NCBI RefSeq assembly: GCF_014692495.1
Contig: NZ_JACOIJ010000002.1
Coordinates: 124,001 to 188,000, forward strand
Reading direction: 5' to 3'
Length of the DNA stretch: 64,000 nt
DNA from: Sphingobacterium litopenaei
Lineage (GTDB): Bacteria; Bacteroidota; Bacteroidia; Sphingobacteriales; Sphingobacteriaceae
Below, piece by piece: positions 19,178 through 29,116 of the stretch (the stretch's first letter is position 1; each line of letters starts with the position of its first letter). The notes under the pieces are model-generated. The model was not told the DNA's origin. It saw nothing but the letters and a program-made list of their open reading frames with translations, and did not search any database. The translations under genes and the position numbers were made by a program.

Positions 19178-19202
19178 TTTTTGGATTGTAGCAATCCAAA
19201 AA
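19178..19202. promoter_or_regulatory. perfect inverted repeat between divergent genes (candidate operator)
   Basis: TTTTTGGATTG and CAATCCAAAAA are perfect 11-bp arms with a TAG centre. The repeat lies between two genes that point away from each other, so it cannot terminate either; an operator or 5'-UTR hairpin for the LVIVD gene is the likely meaning. Confidence 0.4.
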
Positions 19203-19239
19203 TGTATATCGTTTTACAGATATACTAAACAACCAGATT

Positions 19240-20487
19240 ATGAATTTAATAAAATCTTTTTTATTTATTGGGCTTGCTATGAGCGTATTGCTGGGTTGCG
19301 ACAAAGTGGAGAGTAATACTTATTTCAAAACTCGTTTGCCTGTCTTTGAAAAGATGTCGGTTATTCGCACTCAAATGACATCAGTAGTCGAGCCGCAAGC
19401 TATCGAGCAAACAGGTAAAATCTATATTTTCAAGGATTACTTATTCATAAATGAGCCAATGAAGGGGATTCATATTTTTAATAATGTAAACCCTTCCAAT
19501 CCAAGCGCAGTTGCTTTCTTGAATATTCCTGGAAATGTGGACATGGCTGTAAAAGACAACGTGCTTTATGCAGATAGCTATGTAGATTTATTAGCCTTTG
19601 ATTTATCTAATCCTACAAAACCAACATTATTGAATCGTATTGAAGAGGTTTTCAAGAATGTCTATCAATATGATTATGAAAATCAAACATTGAACAGTGT
19701 AGTGGTGAGGTATGTGGATACGGTAGTGAGTAGAGAATACTTTCGGACTTATAATCCTTATATAAACTATTATAAAGAGACAGTGAATTACTCCAATTCC
19801 GATGGTGGAGGAAGTTATGGTCAAGGAGGTTCGATGGCGAGATTTACCTTAGCCAATGAACACTTGTATGCTGTAGATCATTCATCTATGAACTTATTTG
19901 ATGTTTCGGACAAAACGAAACCATCATTTAAGAAAAATATTAAGTTGGGGTGGGGTATCGAAACCATCTTTCCTTATAAAGACAATCTTTTCATCGGAAC
20001 AAATTCAGGGATGTATATTTATAATATCGAAGATGCTTCAGCACCAAAAGAATTATCGAGATATGAGCACGTTCGTGCTTGCGATCCTGTCGTGGTAAAT
20101 GACGATTATGCTTTTGTCACGTTGCGCACAGGTGCAGTTTGCGCAGGCATTGTAAATGTTTTAGAAGTAGTAGATATTAAAGATTTGAAAGCCCCCAAAT
20201 TAGTGAAGACTTTTCAAATGCAAAATCCTCATGGCTTAGGATTGTCAGGAGATGTATTGTATATCTGTGAAGGTAAATATGGATTTAAAAGTTTTGAGGC
20301 GTCGGATGTAAACAATATCGGCTATTCGCCAATCGAGCATCTGTCTCAATTAAACAGCACTGATGTGATTCCAGGTCCAAAATCCTTAATCATAATAGGA
20401 GAGAAGGGTGTGTGTCAATATGATTATTCGAACAAAAAGTCTTTGAAATTATTAAGTTGTATATCTGTAAAACCTATTCAAGATTAA
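19240..20487 (+). CDS. LVIVD-repeat lipoprotein
   Basis: 415 residues. A lipobox (LLGC, Cys20) marks a lipoprotein. The body consists of repeated beta-propeller-like units of the LVIVD type, for example GIHIFNNVNPSNP, DLLAFDLSNPTKP, SMNLFDVSDKTKP, GMYIYNIEDASAP and VLEVVDIKDLKAP. Such proteins sit on the cell surface; their function is unknown. The next gene starts one base after this stop, so the two are translationally coupled. Confidence 0.85.
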   Translation: MNLIKSFLFIGLAMSVLLGCDKVESNTYFKTRLPVFEKMSVIRTQMTSVVEPQAIEQTGKIYIFKDYLFINEPMKGIHIFNNVNPSNPSAVAFLNIPGNVDMAVKDNVLYADSYVDLLAFDLSNPTKPTLLNRIEEVFKNVYQYDYENQTLNSVVVRYVDTVVSREYFRTYNPYINYYKETVNYSNSDGGGSYGQGGSMARFTLANEHLYAVDHSSMNLFDVSDKTKPSFKKNIKLGWGIETIFPYKDNLFIGTNSGMYIYNIEDASAPKELSRYEHVRACDPVVVNDDYAFVTLRTGAVCAGIVNVLEVVDIKDLKAPKLVKTFQMQNPHGLGLSGDVLYICEGKYGFKSFEASDVNNIGYSPIEHLSQLNSTDVIPGPKSLIIIGEKGVCQYDYSNKKSLKLLSCISVKPIQD

Positions 20488-20488
20488 T

Positions 20489-21115
20489 ATGCGCATTTCT
20501 CTTTATTTGATTCTGATCTTGATGGGGATTAGTTCTGGTTATGGACAGACAAAAAAATATTTAACCCAGCTTGAAGGTGGAATTTTAACTTACGGCGTTG
20601 CTACAAAAGAGTTGGGGTATTCCTTTAGAGGAATAAGTTCTTATGATATTTCACCAAGTGCCTATTTTGGAATAGGAAGTGGCTATGAGCAATATATGTT
20701 CAATGAAGTGGATGATAAAACGTTCAAGTTAATACCCATATTTATTCAAGCTAAATATATATTAAAACCAGAAAAAAGGACATCATTATTTGGAGCTTTT
20801 GATTTAGGGTATGGTATTAATTTGAATAAGAAAGAAGTGTCTAATCTCTCCAAAATATCTTATGAAGGAGGTGTGCTCGCTTCTCCTCAACTTGGGATAC
20901 ATTGGAAATCCAAACGAAATAAAGAATATTTTAGTTTGGCAATTGGTTACAAATACCAAGTTTTAAAAGAAGATAATTATTACAACTACCGGTGGACTGA
21001 AGATTCACCTGTATTGTGGAATGCTGATAATTCACTCCTACAAGGATATGATAACTACTCTTATGATAAGTATCATATGCATCGGTTATCTGTTATGCTG
21101 GGATTTGGGTTTTAA
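20489..21115 (+). CDS. small outer-membrane beta-barrel protein
   Basis: 208 residues with a signal peptide (cleavage near GYGQ). The remainder alternates amphipathic strands (YFGIGSGYEQYMF, SLFGAFDLGYGINL, YFSLAIGYKYQVL) and ends in MLGFGF, a terminal aromatic as in outer-membrane barrels. It is coupled to the LVIVD lipoprotein, so the two may form one surface complex. Its stop codon directly abuts that of the opposing SAM hydrolase gene. Confidence 0.7.
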   Translation: MRISLYLILILMGISSGYGQTKKYLTQLEGGILTYGVATKELGYSFRGISSYDISPSAYFGIGSGYEQYMFNEVDDKTFKLIPIFIQAKYILKPEKRTSLFGAFDLGYGINLNKKEVSNLSKISYEGGVLASPQLGIHWKSKRNKEYFSLAIGYKYQVLKEDNYYNYRWTEDSPVLWNADNSLLQGYDNYSYDKYHMHRLSVMLGFGF

Positions 21116-21898
21116 TTAAGATATAAACTCAATCATAATCATTTCATCGGGATAAAGTCCCAATAAAGTGCTGGCGTTACCTTTGTTGATAGCGATTTCT
21201 AGGAAGTTGGATATTCCAAAAAGACATAGCTTTTCACCTTCGGAAACTTCATTGTAATGCCAGCTCATTTTGTTGATGGTCTCGTTACGCTTGAAGTGCA
21301 AGATAAAATTACGTCCTTTTTGGACTTGATTGAACAAATCTTTACTGATATTGCTGATTACATTGCCAAAAGAATCAATATAGGAGACGTGACCTTTGAT
21401 AATATTTCCTTCTATAATAGGGAGTAAGGTTACCTTTTGAAGAGGCGCATCAATTTTAGTTCCCAGCTCGGCAATATCTTTTCCCGAAGCGATGTGACAA
21501 GCTGCTTTAACTAATATATCGGCCAAAGGAAAATGTAAGAAGCGAAGATCTTGCATGATTTCAATTTCATACAATTCTTCTGCTTGGTCTTCACCCAAAA
21601 TAATACTGAAAATACCATTATCGGCACCTACGAAATAATGTCCGTTGTATTTCATGGCAATATAACGACTACCTTCTTGAAATACTGTGTCTATACCGAT
21701 AAGATGAACGGTGTTTTTCGGGAAATAATGATAGGCATTTTGCAATACAAAAGCCGCATTTTGAATATTAAATGAAGGGATTTCATGCGTGATATCAATT
21801 AATCTGACATCAGGAAGCAAAGAGATGATGCTTCCTTTAAGTGCCGCTTGATAAAAATCGCGATACCCAAGATCAGTTGTTAATGTAATTACACTCAT
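21116..21898 (-). CDS. SAM hydrolase (SAM hydroxide adenosyltransferase, DUF62)
   Basis: 260 residues. N-terminal TLTTDLGYRDFY corresponds to the TDFG motif of the fluorinase/chlorinase superfamily, and later GADNGIFS and SYIDSFGNVISNIS are the binding motifs of the hydrolase branch. These enzymes split S-adenosylmethionine to adenosine and methionine; a real halogenase would need special residues that I do not see. Divergent from phoH, a common arrangement in Bacteroidota. Confidence 0.85.
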   Translation of the reverse strand: MSVITLTTDLGYRDFYQAALKGSIISLLPDVRLIDITHEIPSFNIQNAAFVLQNAYHYFPKNTVHLIGIDTVFQEGSRYIAMKYNGHYFVGADNGIFSIILGEDQAEELYEIEIMQDLRFLHFPLADILVKAACHIASGKDIAELGTKIDAPLQKVTLLPIIEGNIIKGHVSYIDSFGNVISNISKDLFNQVQKGRNFILHFKRNETINKMSWHYNEVSEGEKLCLFGISNFLEIAINKGNASTLLGLYPDEMIMIEFIS

Positions 21899-21966
21899 GT
21901 TTGTTTGTTAGTGCGCTAAGAGAGACGCGCTATAGCTATTCCTTAATATTTTCTAAAAACAGATTA

Positions 21967-21974
21967 CAAAGGTA
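21967..21974 (-). promoter_or_regulatory. -7 element for the SAM hydrolase gene
   Basis: TACCTTTG on the minus strand, 68 bases before the ATG, fits TAnnTTTG. Confidence 0.35.
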
Positions 21975-22058
21975 TAAAAACTACCCATGTTAATACCTCA
22001 TATTTCTTCAAAATAATGAATATTTTTTAGAATTAGTGAGAGTCAGAATATTAGTTTG

Positions 22059-22066
22059 TATTTTTG
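22059..22066 (+). promoter_or_regulatory. possible -7 element for phoH
   Basis: TATTTTTG fits TAnnTTTG and lies 83 bases before the TTG start of phoH. Confidence 0.3.
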
Positions 22067-22149
22067 TTTAGTAAGATAAAAATCATTTATCGATGTAAAC
22101 AAAGATATTTATCTTTACTATGAAACCATTACACTAAAAATATAAAAGT

Positions 22150-23127
22150 TTGGGTGAATTAATAATCAATTTGGACGGCGTCAACTTAGCTTCGCTTTGG
22201 GGTGCGCAAAACGAGAATTTTGAGTCTATTAAAGAAAGATTCCCAAAATTGCGTTTGATAGCTAGGGGTACAGAACTTAAGGTGCTAGGTGAAGATAATG
22301 AACAGAAATCTTTTGAAACTGTATTCTCTACCATTATAGATCACGTTTCTAAATACCACAATCTTGAGCCTATTCAATTAGAAGAACTTTTGGGCGTTAA
22401 ACCAAGTGCGGAATCAGTTGCTGAAAAAGAAAAGACAGATGCTTCTGCAGCATTGAAAGGTGAACCCATCGTCTATGGTCCTAATGGGCTAATTGTACGT
22501 GCGCGTACGCCAAACCAACGTAAGATGGTGGATAGTATCAATAAGAATGATATTTTGTTTGCTATTGGTCCTGCAGGTACGGGTAAAACATATACAGCAG
22601 TAGCGTTAGCTGTTCGTGCTTTGCGCAATAAGGAAATAAAACGTATTATCTTAACTCGTCCGGCTGTGGAAGCAGGAGAGAATCTAGGCTTTTTGCCTGG
22701 AGATTTGAAAGAGAAAGTGGATCCGTATTTGAGACCTTTGTACGATGCCCTTGACGATATGATTCCTGCTGAAAAGTTGAAAGGTTATTTGGAAAACAGA
22801 ACTATCGAAGTTGCGCCTTTAGCTTTCATGCGTGGCCGTACACTGGACAACTGTTTTGTGATTTTAGACGAGGCTCAAAATGCTACCGATATGCAATTGA
22901 AAATGTTTCTAACGCGTATGGGACCTACAGCCAAATTTATTGTAACAGGTGACTTGACACAGATCGACTTACCTAAGAAAAATCAATCTGGTTTAGCCAC
23001 AGCTGTGAAGATATTAGATGGCATCCAAGGGATTGACATCGTCCACCTAACAGGGAGTGATGTGGTACGTCACAAATTGGTGAAACGTATTTTGGAAGCT
23101 TACGGAGATTTGAACAATAATAAATAA
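22150..23127 (+). CDS. PhoH-family ATPase
   Basis: 325 residues. Walker A is GPAGTGKTYTAVALA (about 140) and Walker B VILDEAQNA (about 237), with the family's NQRKMVDSI just before. PhoH proteins are RNA-related ATPases of uncertain role, often beside ybeY. The frame has an in-frame TAA 15 bases upstream and no ATG before homology begins, so translation starts at TTG (giving (M)GELIINL, as relatives begin). purC follows after 36 bases. Confidence 0.88.
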   Translation: MGELIINLDGVNLASLWGAQNENFESIKERFPKLRLIARGTELKVLGEDNEQKSFETVFSTIIDHVSKYHNLEPIQLEELLGVKPSAESVAEKEKTDASAALKGEPIVYGPNGLIVRARTPNQRKMVDSINKNDILFAIGPAGTGKTYTAVALAVRALRNKEIKRIILTRPAVEAGENLGFLPGDLKEKVDPYLRPLYDALDDMIPAEKLKGYLENRTIEVAPLAFMRGRTLDNCFVILDEAQNATDMQLKMFLTRMGPTAKFIVTGDLTQIDLPKKNQSGLATAVKILDGIQGIDIVHLTGSDVVRHKLVKRILEAYGDLNNNK

Positions 23128-23163
23128 ATATACAAGACATCACAAGATGTCATATTAAATAAG

Positions 23164-24108
23164 ATGAGTGCGATAAAAGAAACTAATTTTCAGTTTGACA
23201 AACAAACTGCTTTTTACAGAGGTAAGGTAAGAGATGTTTACACGATTGACAATGAGTATTTGGTAATGGTCGCATCAGACCGTATTTCGGCTTTTGATGT
23301 GGTATTGCCTAGACCAATTCCTTACAAAGGGCAGGTGTTAAATCAAATTGCTGCTAAGTTTTTAAAAGCTACGGAAGATATTCTCCCAAACTGGGTGATT
23401 TCAGTACCAGATCCTTCGGCTACAGTAGGTCATATGTGTGAACCATTCAAAGTGGAGATGGTGATACGTGGTTATATGTCAGGTCATGCTTGGCGTATCT
23501 ACCGCGATGGTGGTCGCGAATTGTGTGGTGTAACTTTACCAGAAGGTTTGAAAGAAAACGATAAGTTTCCAGAACCTATTATTACCCCAACAACTAAGGC
23601 TGCAGTAGGTCATGACGAAGATATTTCAAAAGAAGATATTATTGCGCAAGGGGTTGTAAGTCAAGAGGATTACGAGCAATTAGAGAAATTTGCGCATGCA
23701 TTATTCCAAAGAGGTACGGAAATTGCTAAAGAAAGAGGACTGATATTAGTAGACACGAAATATGAGTTTGGTAAGAAGGATGGAAAAATCTATTTAATGG
23801 ACGAAATTCATACACCAGATTCATCGCGTTATTTCTACCTAGAAGGATATGAGGAAAGACAAGCCAATGGAGAACCGCAAAAACAACTTTCTAAAGAGTT
23901 TGTGCGTCAATGGTTAATTGAGAATGGTTTCCAAGGAAAAGAAGGTCAACAAGTACCTGAAATGACTGACGAAATTGTTCAATCTATCTCTGAGCGTTAT
24001 ATTGAGCTGTATGAGCATATAACAGGTGAGAAATTCCAATATCCTGCTGATGGCGAAGTATTAGCGCGTGTTGAAAGTAATATCAATAAGGCATTATTGG
24101 AATTATAA
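23164..24108 (+). CDS. purC: SAICAR synthetase (purine biosynthesis)
   Basis: 314 residues, the longer (eukaryote/Bacteroidota) form. [13 protein letters not shown] binds ATP near the N-terminus, [19 protein letters not shown] follows, and [21 protein letters not shown] bind substrate. It joins aspartate to CAIR to make SAICAR. Followed 18 bases later by the STAS gene, without a terminator. Confidence 0.96.
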   Translation: MSAIKETNFQFDKQTAFYRGKVRDVYTIDNEYLVMVASDRISAFDVVLPRPIPYKGQVLNQIAAKFLKATEDILPNWVISVPDPSATVGHMCEPFKVEMVIRGYMSGHAWRIYRDGGRELCGVTLPEGLKENDKFPEPIITPTTKAAVGHDEDISKEDIIAQGVVSQEDYEQLEKFAHALFQRGTEIAKERGLILVDTKYEFGKKDGKIYLMDEIHTPDSSRYFYLEGYEERQANGEPQKQLSKEFVRQWLIENGFQGKEGQQVPEMTDEIVQSISERYIELYEHITGEKFQYPADGEVLARVESNINKALLEL

Positions 24109-24126
24109 AAAACAACACACTTCATT

Positions 24127-24498
24127 ATGAGATACACAATTGATAAGCACGAGCGATATGTAGTTATCGAACCGTTGCGTGAAATTATTGATGGCGTTGC
24201 TGCCAATTATTTAAAAGGTGAGTTCATGTTGCGGAATACCGCCGGACAGCGTAATATTGTGTTAGATCTTAATTTGGTAAAGGAAATTAGCGAAGAGGGT
24301 ATCCGAATGGGACTTTTAGCACATCGTTTGTGTCATGCTGTTGGTGGAGATTTTATCATTATAAATATTAATCCACAAGTGATGCAAACGCTAAAAGCTT
24401 TAGGTTTGGATCAACACTTTACTATTCTGAAGTCAATCGCCGCAGCGGAGGATTTGATTTTTGGGAATGAACTTAAGCGTGACGTAATAGGAGGATAA
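24127..24498 (+). CDS. STAS-domain protein (anti-sigma-antagonist fold)
   Basis: 123 residues, one STAS domain: IVLDLNLVKEISEEGIRMGLLAHR resembles the phosphorylatable-Ser region of SpoIIAA, but the usual Asp-Ser pair is ISEEGI here, so a serine phosphoswitch is present only if that Ser is used. No kinase gene is adjacent. It precedes rnz by 7 bases, an arrangement conserved in Bacteroidota, which suggests co-expression. Confidence 0.8.
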   Translation: MRYTIDKHERYVVIEPLREIIDGVAANYLKGEFMLRNTAGQRNIVLDLNLVKEISEEGIRMGLLAHRLCHAVGGDFIIININPQVMQTLKALGLDQHFTILKSIAAAEDLIFGNELKRDVIGG

Positions 24499-24505
24499 AT
24501 ATTTT

Positions 24506-25417
24506 ATGAGATTTGAAGTTTTGATTTTGGGGAACAGTTCGGCTACACCTATGTTTGAACGCCATCCAACCGCCCAAATAATAAATTTCAATGAACAGAT
24601 ATTCTTAATAGATTGTGGTGAGGGTACGCAAATGCAATTACACCGTTATGGTGTAAAAAGCAATAAAATATCGCATATTTTCATCAGTCACTTACATGGA
24701 GATCACTATTTGGGATTAGTAGGTTTGTTGTCATCAATGAACTTACACGGTCGCTATAGTGATCTTCATTTATATGGTCCAGCGCCATTGATTGATATTA
24801 TTAATCTTCAGCTGAAGCATTCGGAAACATACTTACAATACAATCTTATTTTTCATGCGACTAATCCTGAAAAAGAAGAATTGATTTTTCAGAATAATAC
24901 GATTTGTGTTACTTCATTTCCTTTGAAACATCGAGTTCCTACCACAGGATTCCGATTTGATGAGGCGCAAAGAAGCGCTTCGTTGATCCGTGAGAAAATC
25001 CAGCATCTCAATATGCCTACTGTTTTCTTTCAGCAGTTAAAAAAAGGAATTGACTGTGTGGATTTGGATGGAACAGTATATAAGGCTTCTGAATTAACTA
25101 AACCAGCACCTGCACCACGCAGCTATGCATTCTGTTCGGATACAAGAGCATTCGAATCGTATGTTTCTAGCATTCAAAATGTGGATTTACTGTATCATGA
25201 AAGTACTTTTATGCATGATATGTTACCACGTGCAATAGAAACGTTTCATAGCACCTGTTTAGAAGCTGCACTAATCGCTAAACAAGTGGGAGCTAAAAAA
25301 TTATTGCTTGGGCATTACTCCGCCCGCTACCGCGAACTAACTCCATTACTTCAGGAGGCAAAATTAGAATTTGTCAATACAGAGTTGAGTTCAGAAGGAA
25401 AATGGTATAATGTCTAG
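24506..25417 (+). CDS. rnz: ribonuclease Z
   Basis: 303 residues of the metallo-beta-lactamase fold. The HLHGDH zinc motif is at residues 62-67, with LIDCGEG upstream and LGHYSARY near the C-terminus. RNase Z trims the 3' ends of tRNA precursors. Forms a pair with the STAS gene; hisC starts 54 bases later. Confidence 0.93.
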   Translation: MRFEVLILGNSSATPMFERHPTAQIINFNEQIFLIDCGEGTQMQLHRYGVKSNKISHIFISHLHGDHYLGLVGLLSSMNLHGRYSDLHLYGPAPLIDIINLQLKHSETYLQYNLIFHATNPEKEELIFQNNTICVTSFPLKHRVPTTGFRFDEAQRSASLIREKIQHLNMPTVFFQQLKKGIDCVDLDGTVYKASELTKPAPAPRSYAFCSDTRAFESYVSSIQNVDLLYHESTFMHDMLPRAIETFHSTCLEAALIAKQVGAKKLLLGHYSARYRELTPLLQEAKLEFVNTELSSEGKWYNV

Positions 25418-25471
25418 CGTTTTTGTGGATTTTTCACCATCTTTACGCCAAAATTTTAACAGGCTCTTATT

Positions 25472-26524
25472 ATGTCTTTTAACTTAGAAAATCTTTTACG
25501 GGACAACATCAAGAAATTGGTCCCATATTCTTCCGCTCGTGATGAGTTCAAAGGAGAAGCGTCGGTATTGTTGGATGCGAATGAAAATTCATTTGGTTCA
25601 CCATTATCGCATCATTACAACCGCTATCCAGACCCATTGCAGCATCAAGTTAAAAGCAAACTTTCTTCTATCAAAGGCGTACCAGCAGACAATATTTTCT
25701 TAGGAAATGGTAGCGATGAGGCTATTGATATTTTGTACAGAGCTTTTTGTAAGCCAGGAGTGGACAATGTGATTTTGGTTCCGCCGACTTACGGTATGTA
25801 TGAGGTTTCTGCGAATATCAATGATGTCGAGATTCGTAAAGTAAATCTTTCTCCAGACTATCAGTTGAATTTGGATGGTATTGCGGCAGCAATTGATGCG
25901 AATACAAAATTGATTTTCATCTGTTCACCAAATAACCCAACAGGAAATAGCATTCGTCGCCAAGATATAGAAACGGTATTGACGAATTTTGACGGAATCG
26001 TGGTGATTGATGAAGCGTATATCAATTTCTCAAAACAACGTTCGTTCACACAAGAATTGAACGAATTTCCGAATTTGGTTATTCTTCAGACTTTGTCAAA
26101 AGCTTGGGGATTAGCGGCATTACGTTTGGGTATGGCTTTCGCCAGCAAAGAAATAATTGCTGTATTTAATAAGATAAAACCTCCTTATAATATCAACCAA
26201 GCTACACAAGACTTAGTATTGGAAGCTTTGGGAAATGTAGAACAAGTAAATACTTGGATTAAAGATACGGTTGCAGAACGTGAAAAATTGGTTGAAGCGT
26301 TGGCAACAATTGAGCAAATCCACCACATCACACCTTCTGATGCGAACTTTATCTTGGCTAAATTGGTAGAACCACGTGAATTGTATAACTTCTTAGTAAA
26401 TAAAGGAATTATTGTACGTGATCGTTCGAAAGTGGAGTTGTGTGAAGGATGTCTACGAATCACTGTAGGTACAGCGGACGAAAATGTTAAATTAATAGAG
26501 GCTATCAAGCAATTTTATATATAA
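25472..26524 (+). CDS. hisC: histidinol-phosphate aminotransferase
   Basis: 350 residues, class I/II aminotransferase. LFICSPNNPTGN and TLSKAWGLAALRLG carry the PLP-binding lysine near residue 210. It makes histidinol phosphate from imidazole acetol phosphate. First his gene in this cluster; hisG and hisD, which usually precede it, are absent here. hisB follows 6 bases later. Confidence 0.95.
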   Translation: MSFNLENLLRDNIKKLVPYSSARDEFKGEASVLLDANENSFGSPLSHHYNRYPDPLQHQVKSKLSSIKGVPADNIFLGNGSDEAIDILYRAFCKPGVDNVILVPPTYGMYEVSANINDVEIRKVNLSPDYQLNLDGIAAAIDANTKLIFICSPNNPTGNSIRRQDIETVLTNFDGIVVIDEAYINFSKQRSFTQELNEFPNLVILQTLSKAWGLAALRLGMAFASKEIIAVFNKIKPPYNINQATQDLVLEALGNVEQVNTWIKDTVAEREKLVEALATIEQIHHITPSDANFILAKLVEPRELYNFLVNKGIIVRDRSKVELCEGCLRITVGTADENVKLIEAIKQFYI

Positions 26525-26530
26525 CTAACC

Positions 26531-27670
26531 ATGGCAGATTTGATTAAAAGAGTTTTATTTATTGACCGTGATGGCACTTTAATCTTAGAGCCCGAAGACC
26601 AACAAATAGATTCTTTTGCAAAATTGAAGTTTTATCCAGGCGCATTGCAGTATCTTCCGCGTATTGCGAAGGAGCTGGATTTTGAAATAGTATTGGTGTC
26701 GAATCAAGATGGTTTGGGTACAGACTCACATCCTGAAGCGAACTTTTGGCCAGTACATCATTTTATTATTGAAACATTAGCTGGTGAAGGTGTAACTTTT
26801 GCCAAAGAACATATTGACCGTACTTTCCCGCATGAAAATGCACCTACACGTAAGCCAGGAATTGGTATGTTAGGTGAATATTTTGATGCTACAAAATATA
26901 ACTTGGCCGAATCATTCGTCATCGGTGACCGCGTAAATGATGTGAAATTAGCTGAAAATTTAGACGCTAAAGCTATCTGGTTGCGTAATAATGATGAGTT
27001 GGGTAAGCATGAAGGAGTTGAATTTTCGGAGGAGTTTATAGCTTTAGAAACTTCGGACTGGAAAGCGATTTACGAATTCTTAAAATTAGGAACACGTACT
27101 GGCGAGCACCACCGCAAAACAAATGAGACTGATATTTATATCAAGTTGAATTTGGATGGCTCGGGAAAAGCGGATATCGATACAGGTTTACCTTTCTTCG
27201 ACCATATGTTGGACCAAATCGCACGTCACGGTGCTATTGACCTAACTGTGAAAGCGAAAGGTGATTTGCATATTGATGAGCATCATACGATCGAAGATAC
27301 AGGTATCGCTTTAGGTGAAATCTTTTTGAAAGTTTTAGGCGATAAACGTGGAATTGAACGTTATTCTTATACCTTGCCAATGGACGATTGTCTAGCGCAG
27401 GTAGCTTTAGACTTCGGTGGACGTAACTGGATTGTGTGGAATGCGGAATTCAAACGTGAAAAAATCGGAGATATGCCGACAGAAATGTTTTTCCATTTCT
27501 TCAAATCATTCTCTGATGCTTCGAAATCAAATTTGAATATCAAAGCAGAAGGCGATAACGAGCACCACAAGATAGAAGCGATTTTCAAAGCTTTTGCGAA
27601 GTCAATCAAAAAAGCTGTACGCCGCGACGCAGACAATATGCAGTTGCCAAGTACGAAGGGAGTTTTATAG
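26531..27670 (+). CDS. hisB: bifunctional histidinol-phosphatase / imidazoleglycerol-phosphate dehydratase
   Basis: 379 residues. The N-terminal HAD phosphatase has FIDRDGTL (nucleophile Asp) and [17 protein letters not shown]; the C-terminal dehydratase has [25 protein letters not shown] and [14 protein letters not shown], the His-rich metal-binding repeats. Together they catalyse steps 6 and 8 of histidine synthesis. Confidence 0.96.
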   Translation: MADLIKRVLFIDRDGTLILEPEDQQIDSFAKLKFYPGALQYLPRIAKELDFEIVLVSNQDGLGTDSHPEANFWPVHHFIIETLAGEGVTFAKEHIDRTFPHENAPTRKPGIGMLGEYFDATKYNLAESFVIGDRVNDVKLAENLDAKAIWLRNNDELGKHEGVEFSEEFIALETSDWKAIYEFLKLGTRTGEHHRKTNETDIYIKLNLDGSGKADIDTGLPFFDHMLDQIARHGAIDLTVKAKGDLHIDEHHTIEDTGIALGEIFLKVLGDKRGIERYSYTLPMDDCLAQVALDFGGRNWIVWNAEFKREKIGDMPTEMFFHFFKSFSDASKSNLNIKAEGDNEHHKIEAIFKAFAKSIKKAVRRDADNMQLPSTKGVL

Positions 27671-27743
27671 TATTGAGAATTGAGTACTGAGAATTGCGTA
27701 CTTAGCCAATTTAGTCTTGATACGCAATACGCAATACTCACTA
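27671..27743. repeat. inverted array of 7-bp repeats between hisB and hisH
   Basis: Directly after the hisB stop stand four 7-base units (TATTGAG, AATTGAG, TACTGAG, AATTGCG), then a 24-base spacer, then three units in the opposite direction (minus-strand reading TAGTGAG, TATTGCG, TATTGCG). The consensus is (T/A)(A)(T/C)TG(A/C)G. The two arms can form a hairpin. Its origin or function is unknown; similar heptad-type intergenic sequence occurs in related genomes. Confidence 0.6.
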
Positions 27744-27753
27744 CTTCATAAAT

Positions 27754-28344
27754 ATGATTGGAATTGTAAATTACGGAGCAGGGAATATATTTTCATTGAC
27801 GGCGGCGTTGGATAGAATCCAAGTAGAGCATGGAATGATTAATACCCAAGAAGACTTCGAAAAATATAGCCACATTATTATTCCAGGTGTGGGACATGCT
27901 GGTGCTGCAATGAAAAAGTTGCAGGATACAGGCTTGGTGGATACCATTTTGGCATTACAAAAACCTGTATTGGGTATTTGTGTGGGCATGCAGCTGATGA
28001 CTTCTTTCTCGGAAGAAGGGAATGCAGATATGCTGAACATTTTCCCTGTTAAAACGTTACACTTTGACAAACGTATAGGAGCTAAAGTTCCGCATATGGG
28101 TTGGAACAGTGTTCGCGAAGAAAACAACAGTCCACTTTTTACGGATATTCCAGATAATAGCTACTTTTACTTTGTTCACTCTTATTTTATAGAGCGCGAA
28201 GAATCGACTGTTGCGGCAACATGTTCGTATGATTTGGATTTTGCGGCAGCATTTCAAAAAAATAACTTTTATGGCGTACAATTTCACCCAGAGAAATCGG
28301 GTAAGTTTGGCGAGCAGTTGTTATTAAATTTTTCTAAATTTTAA
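27754..28344 (+). CDS. hisH: imidazole glycerol phosphate synthase, glutaminase subunit
   Basis: 196 residues, class I glutamine amidotransferase. GICVGMQL carries the nucleophilic Cys; FHPEKSG carries the His-Glu of the triad. Delivers ammonia to HisF. Confidence 0.95.
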   Translation: MIGIVNYGAGNIFSLTAALDRIQVEHGMINTQEDFEKYSHIIIPGVGHAGAAMKKLQDTGLVDTILALQKPVLGICVGMQLMTSFSEEGNADMLNIFPVKTLHFDKRIGAKVPHMGWNSVREENNSPLFTDIPDNSYFYFVHSYFIEREESTVAATCSYDLDFAAAFQKNNFYGVQFHPEKSGKFGEQLLLNFSKF

Positions 28345-28362
28345 TTAAATAAAAATATTACT

Positions 28363-29115
28363 ATGTATATCATTCCAGCGATTGATGTTTTAGACAAGAA
28401 GGTAGTACGTCTTAGAGAAGGAAATTACCAAGACGTGACGACTTACGATATCTCTTTAGAAGAACAAATCAAAAATTACTATGCTAATGGTACTGAAATG
28501 GTACATATTATTGATTTGAACGGTGCTAAAGGCGATTTCTCCAACCAAGAATACCTTTTTGAAATTATCCAAAAAACGGATATGAAGGTACAATATGGTG
28601 GTGGTGTACGCAGTATCGAGAAAGTAAAAGAATTGGTAGATGCAGGTGTTTACCGTGTTATCGTGGGTACGCAAGCGATTACTAATCCTTCTTTCTTGGA
28701 AGAATTAGCAACCTTAAATCAAGGTCCTGTCAAATACGCAGATCACATCGTTATTGCGATTGATGTATTAGATGAGGTTATTAAATATTCAGGTTGGCTA
28801 GAAAGTTCACCAATCAAATTGGTTGAGTATATTGATAAATGTTTGGCATTAGGATTCTTCCGTTTCTTGTGTACTGATATTTCTAAAGACGGAAAATTAG
28901 GTGGCGCTGGTGTTGAGCTGTACAAAAAATTGTTAGATCACTCGCCAATTATCAAATTAATCGCTTCAGGAGGTATTTCTTCGATGAAAGATATCGAAGA
29001 ATTGAACGATTTGGGGCGCATCGAATCAGTAGTGGTTGGTAAAGCGATTTACGAAAACAAAATCACGATTGAAGAGATTAAAGATTGGAATTTGAAAGCA
29101 TTAATTAAATTCTAA
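28363..29115 (+). CDS. hisA: ProFAR isomerase
   Basis: 250 residues, (beta/alpha)8 barrel. Starts with [19 protein letters not shown], where the Asp is catalytic, and has GGGVRS and SGGIS phosphate-binding loops. Followed by hisF after one base. Confidence 0.94.
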   Translation: MYIIPAIDVLDKKVVRLREGNYQDVTTYDISLEEQIKNYYANGTEMVHIIDLNGAKGDFSNQEYLFEIIQKTDMKVQYGGGVRSIEKVKELVDAGVYRVIVGTQAITNPSFLEELATLNQGPVKYADHIVIAIDVLDEVIKYSGWLESSPIKLVEYIDKCLALGFFRFLCTDISKDGKLGGAGVELYKKLLDHSPIIKLIASGGISSMKDIEELNDLGRIESVVVGKAIYENKITIEEIKDWNLKALIKF

Positions 29116-29116
29116 G

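Noticed and set aside
21116-21898. Halogenase (fluorinase/chlorinase) call
   Set aside because: Overall family similarity is to the SAM hydrolase branch, the common form in Bacteroidota.
27367-27741. Minus-strand frame of 124 codons opposite hisB
   Set aside because: Shadow of hisB with no recognisable product.
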